A stretch of DNA of 64,000 nucleotides from Taxillus chinensis (lineage: Eukaryota; Streptophyta; Magnoliopsida; Santalales; Loranthaceae), in the NCBI GenBank assembly GCA_023512835.1, contig CM042092.1, positions 55,703,097 to 55,767,096 of the forward strand, written 5' to 3'. The position numbers and the translations under genes were made by a program. Below are positions 20,284 through 30,654 of this stretch, piece after piece; within the stretch, counting starts at the first letter, position 1, and every line of letters starts with the position of its first letter. The notes under the pieces were generated by a model. It was not told the DNA's origin and made no database searches. It saw only the letters and a program-made list of their open reading frames with translations.

Positions 20284-22723
20284 TTAAAGACTCGTATTTG
20301 GGTAGTTTTGAGAGATAGCCATTCTATGGGAATGCAACCATCCGGGACAGAGAGTGTAGTCGTCGATGTGAGCATTTTGACTGTACTTGGGCCCGATTCC
20401 GAGTCGGGGCCCCGTTTGACCCGATTGTTGACTTTTCGGGGTTTATTGGTTGACTTTGCGTTTGAGCAGCCATTCGAGTGTAATAATATCTGTTTAGTGT
20501 TGTGCTCGTCATTTCGAGCGTTTTGACAGTAATTGGGCTCAATTTGGAGTTCGTGACCTCGGGAGGTCAATTATTGCGTTTGGGACAATTATTCTTTGGG
20601 AGGCCAATTATTGACAACAATATATATATAATTAAGAACTGCCTTATCTCTTTAATTGCCAATTATTGGTGCGTGCGTGTTTGAGCAAGAAAGAGAGAGA
20701 GAGAGAAGGTGAAGAGCGTAGAGCTTTCTTGGCGATTTTGGGGCGATTGGAGCTCATGGATCGCAAATAATCTTCCAGGTAGGTGTCCTTAACTGTCTTA
20801 TCTAGATCCTATCTTTGAATATGTGATCTGTGGTTGTATAAGTGTGTATTTTATGAGGGTTGAGAAGCCAACCATGGAGGTCTAGATTTAGATCTAGATG
20901 AATATATGATTTGTGTGTATTTACGCTGTTATCGTGCGAATTAGAGGCGTTTAGACGCGTTTTGAGGTAAATATTGCGCTTTATTGCGTAAAACATGTGT
21001 TTATGAGCGTCCTGGGGGTCACCGGGTTGCTTCCACGAAGAAACAGGCCAAAAACGATGATGAACAGCACTCTGGCGAACCGCAAGGTCGAAGTTCGTAG
21101 TCGCAGCCATGGAGTCGCGACTATGGGGTCGACGACTTTGGAGTCAAGACTTTGGAGTCAGCGCCGTAGTCGGCAGCTTTGGAGTCAGTAGCTTCGTAGT
21201 CGCAGCCTTCGTAGTCGTAGCTATGGAGTCACAGGCTTCGTTAGTCCGGATCAGTAGTCCGGAGGGAGTTAGTCCTGGATCGTAGTCCGGAGTAATTAGT
21301 TCGGATCAGTAGTCCGGCTGTTAGTCCGGATCGGTTGTCCGGATCGTAGTCCGGAGTAGTTAGTCCGGATCGTAGTCCGGAGGAGTTAGTCCGGATCAGT
21401 AGTCCGGAGCGATTAGTCCGGATCAGGAGCATCGATCCATAGCATCGCTCGCTCCGCATCAAATCCGTAGCATCAGTCCGTAGCATCGTTCCACGGCATC
21501 AAATCAGTAGCATCAAATCCGCAGCAGTGATCCGCAGCTTCAATCCGCAACAGTGTTCCGCAAAGTGTAACCGCACCGCACCGGACATTTACATTGTAAA
21601 CCATTAAAGTGAATAACAAAATACCGAAAAACCCCCATTTGGATTCAAAGAAAAATACTAGAAAAATTAATTCCCACTATTTCAAAATGTGAAAATTGGG
21701 ATTTAGTGTAAAATTTCGGAAAAACCCAAAAGTTCGTAGTGGTGAATTTTTGGAAAGTGGGGTTAGACATCTCAAGAAAAATCCCCAAAAATCAGATTAT
21801 CTTATTTATGATATGGGAACCCAATGCCGGGACTTTTAATTTCAAGAAAATAGGCTGCTATGGGTACTTTCTTCATAAATCAAGGGTTGAGGATTTACTT
21901 GTGAAGACCGGCTACAATTCTAAAGGAAATGTTGAGAACGACATGCCATACTAATGTTAGTATGTTGATGTGAGGTATTGGGGCATGGACTCCGTGACTT
22001 GTTTGGGTTCTCACCGTGATGCACCGATGGTGCTATGTGGTTGACGTGGCAGGCATATGCACCGATGGCAGGCCTGTGTGGCGACTGTGGCCGGGCATAT
22101 TGCGCTGTGGATAGGCTAAGGCCTGAGTTGAGCCGTTGAGCTCGTGGAGCTAGGGCTGAGTGCCCTGAGCTGGGATCCCATGGAGGATCGTGGACAAGTT
22201 GTCCTGATGTTTGTTTGCAGGCTGAGTCCTGATGATTGTGCACACTACACGGTGTACGAGTACACTGAGCATATAGTATAGAGTTATATATGTTGCATGA
22301 TGTGGAGTGTTGGGGTCACCTACTGAGCTTGTCGCTCACCTCTACTTGTTGTTTTCCTTTACTGAGTGTGACCCGAGACTAGTGGAGGACTTTCTTCCAG
22401 GGAGGACGCCCACTACTCGATGTATGATCTGATTATATTCTGTATTGTTTTATGTGATATCCCGGACATGGGTCCGTGGACAGTTGTATTTGCATAATGT
22501 ATGATGTAATGTCTCGTATGTTGTTTGACTCTTTGTATGCATGATGATATATGGGAAAGTACAAGATTACCCTTGATGTATGATCGTACAGGGGTTGCAT
22601 ATTTGAGACAAGACCCGCGGTGTAGTCTCTATTGGTGCTAGTCACCAACCCCTTGACCTTTCGGGTGCGGGCGAGGGGAAGTCATGTACCCGGTTCCGGA
22701 TTCCCGAAATTCGGGGCGTGACA
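20284..22723 (+). repeat. Tek1 3' LTR
   Basis: Begins TTAAAGACTCG (first bases altered from TGTAAAG) and ends GGGGCGTGACA, followed by the ACATC duplication. It is uninterrupted and so shows the empty site of the solo LTR (about 20671). Minisatellite blocks lie at 21085-21560. Confidence 0.93.
21085..21560 (+). repeat. Minisatellite blocks in the Tek1 3' LTR
   Basis: Same three repeat families as 4575-5060 (GGAGTCG, TTAGTCCGGATC, GCATCAAATCCGTA) with different copy numbers and orders. GATCAGTAG and GATCGTAG variants alternate between units. Confidence 0.85.
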
Positions 22724-22728
22724 ACATC

Positions 22729-23461
22729 CGAGTCAAACCTGGGCTAGGCTCCGAACCATCGACCTCCACACGGACTATTGAGTGTCCTCCGGATTTCATT
22801 TCGAAACTAACCAACCGCGCCCTGTTAGTACATCTAAACCGTTGGATGGTTTCATTTCAGGTGGCACCATAGTCTATGATTGTGGAACTGAGGCTGTTAC
22901 TGCTGTTCCCGAAGCAAGTAGCACCCGTATCTAACGATGAAGGGAAGGTTGCTGCAGTTAAAGCTGAAACTGTAGCACCAGAAAGAAAGGAAAGGCCAAG
23001 GCTGGCGCATCTAGGGCCAAGAGCGCGTCACCCAATCGCAAAGGATTAGGCCATAGGGAACAGAGTAGAAAATCTGTTAAACCTGAGCAATCGTATCCCC
23101 TGTTACCACTCCGCATCATAGTGTCTGTTCCATCTTAGAGAAATAGGTCATTATCACTATGAATCTTGGAGCTTATCGATAAGCTGGCTTTGTAATCAAA
23201 TTCATATTAATAAAGATCAGTTTATCAAAAAAGGTTCTTCGAGCAAATCAAAATCTAAATCTCAAAGGAGTGTCTGTCCCAAGAAAACCCAAGTAAAAGA
23301 AGCGTTGAAACTAACAAATTAAAGTTAACTTGGAAAGCTAAAATTCCTAACAAAGTTAAATCCGAATCGTTGACACCTCTGCTGCTTTTTCTTAACCGCC
23401 GAAACAAGTTTGGGTACCAAAAGTGTAAATTGTTGTCTTTCAGGAGCATCTCTGGAATGCA
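22729..23461 (+). pseudogene. Siv gag, 3' half
   Basis: Siv resumes after the ACATC duplication. The coding pieces are poor: TNRALLVHLNRWMVSFQVAP (about 22805-22868), a Lys/Ala-rich stretch (about 22940-23060) and, near 23400, KQVWVPK, which in Sireviruses lies just before the protease. No intact CCHC knuckle is visible. This is the region between the Gag coiled coil and the protease. Confidence 0.6.
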
Positions 23462-23925
23462 TTGTTGGATCACTTGAAGTTAAAGATCAATCAAAGCAAG
23501 TGGATCCTCGATAGTGGATGCTCCGGGCATATGACGGGTGATCAGACTCGCTTGTTGAAGTTAATGACAAACGAGGCCCAACCGTATCATATGGTGACAA
23601 CAAACAAAGGTAAGACTGTCGGGTATGACACTTTAACCAACGATCGTGTATCAATTACTAAAGTTGCACTAGTTGAAGGTTTGAAGCATAATTTGCTAAG
23701 TGTCAATAATTTATGTGACAAAGGATTTCTTGTTTCCTTTATGTCCAATACCTACACGGTCAAGGGAAAACTTATCCTGGAGATATTAAGTTGTCCGGAT
23801 CAAGAGATGGGGACATATACTCAATGGTCTTACGAAATAATTCTTGACGACCTGTATGCTTCCTCACTACAACATCAGATGAAGAAAATTGGCTATGGCA
23901 CAAGCGGTGCGCTCATTTAAATTTT
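23462..23925 (+). pseudogene. Siv protease and GAG-pre-integrase domain
   Basis: One open frame. The retropepsin motif LDSGCSGHMTGD has its catalytic Asp at 23510-23512; copia elements use DSG rather than DTG. VALVEGLKHNLLSVNNLCDK follows (about 23665-23724) and is the second conserved block. The GAG-pre-integrase part ends at the stop about 23918-23920. This enzyme would release Pol from Gag-Pol. Confidence 0.87.
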
Positions 23926-24830
23926 AAGACTGTCTAAGTTAGCATCGCTCGATTTAGTTACTGGTCTGCCTAAACATAAATACTCCAGGAGATACTCTCC
24001 GTCGAGAATGTCAACTTGGCAATCAGACCAAACATAGCTTTAAGAGCAAATCAGTTAATTCAATAACCGCTCCCTTACAACTTCTTCATATGGACCTCTG
24101 CGGTCCCATTTCGTTTCTTCACTAACCGGTGCGAGATATACCCTTGTGGTTATCGATGATTTCACCAAGTACACATGGGTGATGTTCCTGAAATCTAAGG
24201 ATCAAACATTTGAGCATCTTGTAGATCTCTTTAACTGGATAAGCAACTCACAAGGACTGAGCATTAAATGCATCGGGAGTGATCATGGTACAAAATTTGA
24301 TTTTTCAGATATGAGGTCATATTGTTCTTAACAGGGCATTCAGCATGACTTCTCTCGTGCCTAGAACTCCCCAACAAATGGGGTAGTTGAGCGCAAAAAT
24401 CGCACTTTAGTCGAGGCTGGTAGATCCATGTTAGCAGGGGCAAAGCTTCCTCTCGCCTATGGGCTGAAGCTGTGTCCACCGCCCGCTACGTTCAAAACAG
24501 AACTCTAATAAATAAATTTACCATGAAAACACCCTATGAGATATGGAGAGGACGAAAACCCTTAATTTCACATTTCCGAGCTTTTGGACGTACTTGCTAC
24601 GTCTTGAATAACGGTAAAGAACCTCGGAATAAATTTGAACCAAAATCTGATGATGAGATATTTGTCGGATACTCACTACATAGTAAGGCTTATCGTATCT
24701 TCAATAGAAAACTTTTAAAAGTTGAAGAATCTATCCATGTGTCTTTTGATGAAGCTAATCTAGATTGGTCAAGAGTTTATTCTTCAAGTTCTAATGTGCG
24801 AGAATAAGGACGACAACATCGACTATTCAA
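23926..24830 (+). pseudogene. Siv integrase
   Basis: Copia order, with integrase before RT. LLHMDLCGP holds the first catalytic Asp (24093-24095). VIDDFTKYTWVMFLKSKDQT runs from 24149. The second Asp is in IGSDHG (24281-24283), and Glu is in NGVVERKNRT (24389-24391). Asp to Glu is 36 codons in one frame, giving the DX35E spacing, although two stops lie between. The C-terminal part (TPYEIWRGRKPLISHFRAFG at about 24526, KSDDEIFVGYS at about 24647) is open. The GKQ/HRK zinc region at the start is degraded. Confidence 0.88.
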
Positions 24831-25290
24831 AGTTTATGAATGTTCCTGTCACTCACACTAACCAATCATCTAGCATCAGTGAAGTACGAAGAAATGATAC
24901 AGATCTTTGCTATGGACGAATCGGACCGTGGACTTCCATTCAACTCCGGACACATTCCTACGGATATCCAAAACTCCGGAGTACCTTCAAGTCCTTTCGG
25001 ACCAGTTAATACGAAAGCAACGGTCCGAAGAACCACCTAGTTCTTCCGAACCCGTTAATCCCGGAAATAATCGACCCGAAAGAAGTTCAACCAATGGACG
25101 AACCTGAACCACCCAGTCTGGCTGAACTTCAAATTATTGAGGATCCATCATCACATGCGGAACTTCTGGTGGACAAAAAACCACCCTTCAGATCAAGTGA
25201 TTGGTGATCCTACTGTTGGTGTAAGAACAAGAGCAGCCACCTCCAACATGTGTCTTTACTCATGCTTTCTATCACAAGTAGAGCCAAAGG
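24831..25290 (+). other. Siv integrase-RT linker
   Basis: Low-complexity Ser/Pro/Glu-rich coding remnants in several frames (for example NSGVPSSPFGPVN). The linker between integrase and RT is normally poorly conserved in copia elements. GVRTRAATSNMC (about 25216-25251) marks the run-up to RT. Confidence 0.6.
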
Positions 25291-26140
25291 TGGTGGATGA
25301 AGCTCTTCAAGATTCCAACCGGATAGATGCTATGCAAGAAGAGCTTAATCAATTCAAGAGGAATGAAGTGTGGACATTATTACCAAGTCCGAAGTGTCAA
25401 CAAGTCATAGGCATTAAATGGGTGTCTGGAACAAGCTAGATACGGATGGAATAGTTATCCAGAACAAGGCCCGACTTGTAGCTAAGGGTTATCGTCAAGA
25501 AGAAGGAATAGATTATGACAAAACCTTTGCTCCAGTAGCAAGACTTGAGGCAATCAGAATGTTCTTGGCGTATGCATCGTATGAGAACTTCATAGTTTAT
25601 CAAATGGATGTCAAGAGCGCATTTCTGAATGGAGATCTTCAAGAGGAGGTTTATGTAGAACAACCTCCGAATTCATTGAACCCAAGGTCGGACGTCTAGT
25701 TTACAAACTACGAAAAGCCTTGTACGGACTGAAGCAAGCTCCCAGGAGCCTGGTATGACACACTCTCAGAGTTTTTTACTTGCTCACAACTTTCAAAAAG
25801 GGAAGATTAACACCACGTTGTTCTTACGAAAAGAGAAAGGACACTCTCTAATTGTACAGATATATGTGGATGATATCATTTTCGAATCATCAAATCCGAA
25901 GCTTTGTGAGGAGTTTGCTAAGTTGATGACTGACAAGTTCGAAATGAGTATGATGGGAGAACTATCCTACTTCCTTGGAATAGAAGTCAAACAAATGAAG
26001 GAAGGGATCTTCATTAACCAAGCTAAGTACACACGTGACTTAATCAAGAAGTTTGGTATGGAAGGTTCATCTCCCGTTAAGACTCCTATGCCGGTCGGTG
26101 CCAAGTTAGACCCCGATGTGGAAGGCAAATCAGTAAATGT
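25291..26140 (+). pseudogene. Siv reverse transcriptase
   Basis: MQEELNQFKRNEVWTLLP (25330 on), [20 protein letters not shown] and then [15 protein letters not shown] (25466-25570), [20 protein letters not shown] (25600-25660), KALYGLKQAP (about 25710) and the catalytic YVDD with its Asp pair at 25869-25874. FLGIEVKQMKEGIF and YTRDLIKKFGM follow. Frame changes lie at about 25435, 25697 and 25740. The domain is otherwise among the best preserved in the window. Confidence 0.92.
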
Positions 26141-26780
26141 GACCCGAGTAAAGAGGGATGATAGGATCCTTGTTGTACTTTACGACAAGTCGCCCGGACA
26201 TTATGTTTGCAACTTGTATGGGTGCAAGATATCGGCGAATCCCAAAGAGTCATATATGCTTCAAGTCAAACGGATATTAAGGTATCTCAAAGGGACCATG
26301 AATTTGGGACTTTGGTATCCAAAGGAGTCCAACTTCACCTTATCCGAATATTCGATGCTGACTTCGCCGAGTGTCGCATTGTGAAATATCACTAGTGGTA
26401 CGTGTCAATTTCTTGGAAATAGACTGATTTCTTGGTTCAGTAAGAAGCAAAATTCCGTATCAACCTCCACCGTGAAGTGAATATATAGCTGCTTTGGAAG
26501 TTCTTTGCTCAGCTTCTTTAGATGCAAAGTCAACTTATCGACTACGGTTTCAACATGATGTCTATTCCACTCTCATGCGACAACACCAGTGCCATTGCTA
26601 TCAGCAACAATCATCATGCACCCACAGACTAAGCACATCGAGGTAAGATATCACTTCATTCGCGATCATGTTATCAAAAAGCACATATCTCTGGAATATG
26701 TTGCTAACGAAGATCAACTCGCAGACATACTTATAAAACCCCTACCTGATGCAAGATTCTCGAACTACTCCATAAATTAG
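26141..26780 (+). pseudogene. Siv RNase H
   Basis: ISWFSKKQNSVSTSTVK (about 26430-26480) is followed by a stop. PQTKHIEVRYHFIRDHV (about 26619-26672) and EDQLADILIKPLPDARFSNY end at TAG 26778-26780. This is the normal copia RNase H tail. The first catalytic Asp region (about 26330-26370, DADFAEC) is present but shifted. Confidence 0.85.
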
Positions 26781-28494
26781 GTATGCTTGACTTTTCTGCA
26801 TAGCTTCTAACTTAGTTTATCCAACAGGATTGTTTCTCGAACATGCATTGTATTTCCTTTTGTTAGTAAATGATATTTACTTGAACTTATTGCTAAACAT
26901 TCTTATTGATTAACTTGCATCATGCTTCTGATTTTAATCTCATATTTCATAATGGGAGGATGCTTGCGTTTCCCGATCAAGTCGTTTAAGCTAACATGAT
27001 TAAAACTTATATGAATAACCTTCTTAGGATCTCATGATCTTAATTTCCACTCATCACCACATGCCTAATGCCGGTTCATATAGATTGCTCTATTAACGTG
27101 TACAGTTGAAGAAATGAAATGGGTTAGATTGGAATGCCTGGTGAATGTACATACGATCTTGATCCGATCAGCCAAGTGTAGTTTCCTAAAAGGGTAGACA
27201 TCGCTAACTTTCTCTAAGCTGGAAATGTCAACCGAGAGGATCGCACGATCTACGGGGGAGAAAATGCTTTATTAGTTATCCAAGTAATACCCCGTATATG
27301 TCTCATGACCTCTTCCCTGGCTATCTATCCGAGGGGGAGTCTTTCATTGAGAGGATCGCATGATCTTAGGGGGAGCAAAAGCTTCATTTATTACTTTTAT
27401 AATGACCCCTATTATGTCTCGGATGCTCTTTCCTCTAAATTTTTACTTGGGATCTGACTGGACATGCATTGTTGAATTAGAATTGTGGCATGCAAGGATG
27501 TTTTTCTTCCTTCAACCGTGCATTTTAATCGGATAATCATTTGCGTGCTTTTGACATGTGTTCATTACTTCAGTTTCACTTATGAATCCTACTTTGGAAA
27601 GATCATATGAATTTTAATTTATCTTAGCTATGTCGCTCAGGGAAGGTTTCGCTATGTTGACCAATATGAACTTGTGTGTTTATTATCCGACATATGCCTT
27701 GATTCAGTAACAATGATCATTCTCTTGTCTGTATGTGTCTTTTACATTCATTTTCAATGCATTAAGTTGTTCCTCATTAGTTCGGATTATGTTGCTCTTC
27801 AATTGACTATTTGTTCATATCTGTACTAATTCCTTCTTGTATAACTTCCTGTTCATTTAGTTTATTTTCGTGAAGCTACGGGTTCAGATTCTCTTTGCAA
27901 CTTTATCGATATATCTTGTCTATAGTCTTGGATTTGAAGTGTTGTGGTACTTCTCCTCTCTTTGACTTCACGACAGCAAAGGATCTACTTCTCTCCCTCG
28001 CACTCTGTTTCTCGGACCCGGTCTATTTTTCATCCGGATGATCTTATCTCGGACATTGTATACTCCGGATGATCGTTGGTTCATTCCTCCGGACTCTTGG
28101 AACTCTCAAATCGCAATAATCCATGTCTTATTCTATATCGCGTGCTTTTGAGGAGGAATAATGATGGTCCATTAAATGCATGTCTCGGGATACACACACT
28201 TCCCAAAGAAGGCAAACAACTATTATCATTCGATGGTCATACTGTCTCCACGTCGCTCTATATCCGGAGGCGCACCGCTCTCAAGACTAATGACATCAGC
28301 ATATCAAGCGGTTCACCTGTTCCACTCGCTTAATCCCTAGACCCACGACATTCATAGACTCGGTCTTATATATCCTGGACATTCCCGCACAACACGAGTT
28401 TTACATTTTCCAAATCCCTAACACCCTCATTGCTCCTTCAATCCTCAAGACCTCGTCTCCTTCTCCTCTCAATCTTTCCCACCAATGGCACCCA
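26781..28494 (+). other. Siv long noncoding zone between pol and the env-position ORF
   Basis: About 1.7 kb of T-rich sequence without a convincing gene. It holds the polypurine-tract cluster (27234-27440). Near 28000-28100 CTCGGAC and CCGGATGATC words repeat. Such a spacer before an extra ORF fits Sireviruses. Confidence 0.6.
27234..27440 (+). promoter_or_regulatory. Siv cluster of polypurine tracts in a tandem duplication
   Basis: ACGGGGGAGAAAA (27252-27264), GAGGGGGAG (27331-27339) and AGGGGGAGCAAAA (27368-27380). The first and third sit in two imperfect copies of a unit of about 115 bp beginning GAGAGGATCGCA. Multiple polypurine tracts downstream of pol are a known Sirevirus hallmark. 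Confidence 0.7.
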
Positions 28495-30219
28495 AAACTT
28501 CTCTTTTCCGGCGTTAACCCCGGCCATCTGGTTGATTGGCGCGCTGTCTCCGATCCTCCGGCATGGTTTTTGGAACTTCGCCCGCTCCTGGAAGCCTCTC
28601 ACATCCCGAACCTGATCTCCAATCCCGTTGATCTTCTTATTGAGGAGATTATGGAGTTCTACCAACGGATCCGATGCACCACCGACTCCATTATCTCCTA
28701 TGTTCGTGGTGAATCCATCTTGATCACCCTTGCCGTACTCCTGGCCGCTCTCAACCTCCCTCCTGGTGATCCTCGGTGCCCGGATGCTAAGATGATGGCT
28801 GCTTCCATGGGCTGCTCATATAAGGGGAAGGAGTACAAAATGAAGTCTTTCCACGGTCGCTACCGATGTATGGCGACCATATTGAGCCGTTGCCTCTTAG
28901 CTCGTACCATCGCTCTGGACTCCGTCCCGTACGACCTTCTCTTGGCTATGTACGGCGTCTTTGAGCGTCTCCCGATGGATGGGGGACATTCTTGTTCCGA
29001 TCGCTAAAGAACGGCCCAAAGAATAACTCTTTCGGGTGGATACTAAGTGTTGTCTTCCGGCATGTACATCCGGACCATTTTGCCCGATACGACGCTATCC
29101 CTTTCCCTCAGGCTTATTATCTTCGCCACCTTACGCCTGACGGGAACATGACGGCTCGCCGTCCCTCTGCTGCTCTCCGCCTTCTTCCTGCCTCGGAACA
29201 ACAAGGCAGCTCGGTTGGTGACCCCTCCGACAGCCGTGCCCCCGAAGTCAGCTCTGCTCACCGGTCCTCCCGGATTCGGTCTGTTGCTGCCCCTTCCATC
29301 TCTCGAGCCTCCCAGCACAGCGTCTGTGCCGACCCCTCTGAGGTTGCGGGACCATCTCAGCCCAGTTTACCTAAGGCTGTTTCCCCAACACCTTCTGCTG
29401 CGGATGTCCCCACTCCCTCTACTTCCGCTGTTGCTGCTGCGGTTGATACTGCCGTTGCCACTGCCATCGCTGATGTCCCGGAATCTCTTCCGGAAGCTCC
29501 TATGCCTCCTCTACCTCAACCCCAAGACTACCTTGACCATCTCTCCGCCGACACCCTAACGGACCTATGGTTCCATTTTAGCCTCGCCTGCACTGCCTCC
29601 ATCCCCGACAACGACATCAGGGTGTTTTATGCCAAACACACCCGCACCCTGGAGGATATGATCGTCTAGAATCTGGACCATGGCTTTCTTACGCCCGCTC
29701 ATATTTTGGACGTTCCCTTCGCTGTCTCCTATGGAAAGGCCCATAACGTACGAGTTCCCTCCCTCCGCCGAGGCTCGGTCCGCCTCTCCTGCAGGTGCCA
29801 TCCCTGTTGTTGACCTCTCGGGTCAAAGTGGCTCTGCTGCTCCGGAAGCCTCCGCCGCCCGGATGCCCCCTCTGCTGCTGCTGATGTTCTTTCCACTCCG
29901 CTGGATTCCTCCGCCCAGCGCACACCTGCACCTATTCCTACCGGAGAGTCCTCCAAAGCTCCGGAGTTGGCGCTTGGTCGTGCCTTATTTGGGACGGTTC
30001 ACTCCCATTCGTGCATCTGCTCACTGGACCGTCACGCCCAAGCCCAAACCGCCCAAATTTCCGCCATCGCCGCTAAGGTCGATGCTCTCGGTGCCCAACT
30101 ACTCTCCGCCTTAACCAACTCTTCCACCTCCATCAAGCAAAAGATGGACCTTGTCGCCTCGTCTGTCCATTCCCTGTCCACCTCTTTTGCGGACTTAGCC
30201 CACATGATGGCTCATCCTC
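28495..30219 (+). pseudogene. Siv env-position ORF (EFY...VRG domain, Pro-rich, coiled-coil tail)
   Basis: Start ATG 28495 (MAPKTSLFRR, then an early stop); the main frame is open from 28570 to 29007 and continues from 28992 to 29669 in another frame. The N-terminal domain has EFYQRI (28654 on) and SYVRGESILIT (VRG at 28702-28710), LNLPPGD and CSYKGKEYKMKSFHGRYRCM, a pattern like the 'putative plant transposon protein' domain. The middle (about 29150-29530) is Ser/Pro/Ala-rich. The tail (about 30030-30215) is a heptad-rich coiled coil. The position after pol and the polypurine cluster matches the env-like gene of Sireviruses. I see no signal peptide or clear membrane span. AthD interrupts it at 30220. 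GC-rich compared with the surrounding DNA. Confidence 0.68.
30215..30219 (+). repeat. Candidate target-site duplication TCCTC of AthD (left copy)
   Basis: The 5 bp of Siv coding sequence before the AthD LTR end at 30220. The right copy lies beyond 64000 and cannot be checked here. Confidence 0.45.
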
Positions 30220-30650
30220 TAACAGACAGATTTTTTAGCCTCTCTAAAAGAGTTAGCTAATGTCGTTAAATCTCTCTTCAAGATAATAAATTCCCTAAGT
30301 TTGCACTAAAAGAATAGCAGCAAGCAAGGGGTCGAACCCAAGGATTAGCCTAGTTTTCTAGTTCTTAAATCAAAACACCCAATTACTCTTGCCCTATAAA
30401 ATGTCTTGGTAAAAACGAATTCTTTTTATAACTAAAGATCTAATTTTTATTTGGTTTTCTGAATTGACAAAGAGAGCAAATTGATTTTAGGATTAAGATT
30501 CAAGGATTAAAGGCATCTAGGGTCACAACTTCACCTCCCTATGTTGTTTCTACCGATTTTAAGGTTCTTGAGATTATTTAATTGATAACATGCTATAACT
30601 AAGCCAAGGTACCGCAATTGGTCATTGCCAGCCCTTCTAAGTCTTGTCCG
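30220..30650 (-). repeat. AthD 3' LTR, truncated (R/U5 side only)
   Basis: Begins TAACAGACAG at 30220 (the LTR end in reverse, TG changed to TA). It matches 63634-64000 base for base over long stretches and the AthA/AthC LTRs more distantly, up to about GGTCATTG at 30625-30634. The U3 half is missing; at about 30650 it joins ORF3 sequence in the opposite orientation. Confidence 0.82.
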
Positions 30651-30654
30651 CGAG

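Larger units (their letters stand above)
1489..22723 (+). mobile_element. Tek1: Ty3/gypsy chromovirus (Tekay/Del-like), carrying nested insertions
   Basis: LTRs at 1489-6227 (interrupted) and about 20284-22723 share start (TAAAGACTCG), body and end (GTGACA), and are bounded by ACATC duplications. Internal gene order is gag, protease, RT, RNase H, integrase, then a chromodomain tail, as in chromoviruses. Two later insertions lie inside it: an inverted solo LTR (1880-4124) and Tek2 (6598-15648). Without them the element is roughly 9.9 kb. Integrase has lost most of its catalytic core and many stops are present, so this copy cannot move by itself. Confidence 0.93.

Noticed and set aside
28570..29669. 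A host gene in the GC-richer block after the copia pol
   Set aside because: Order after pol and the polypurine cluster, the EFY...VRG domain and the coiled-coil tail fit a Sirevirus env-position ORF better.
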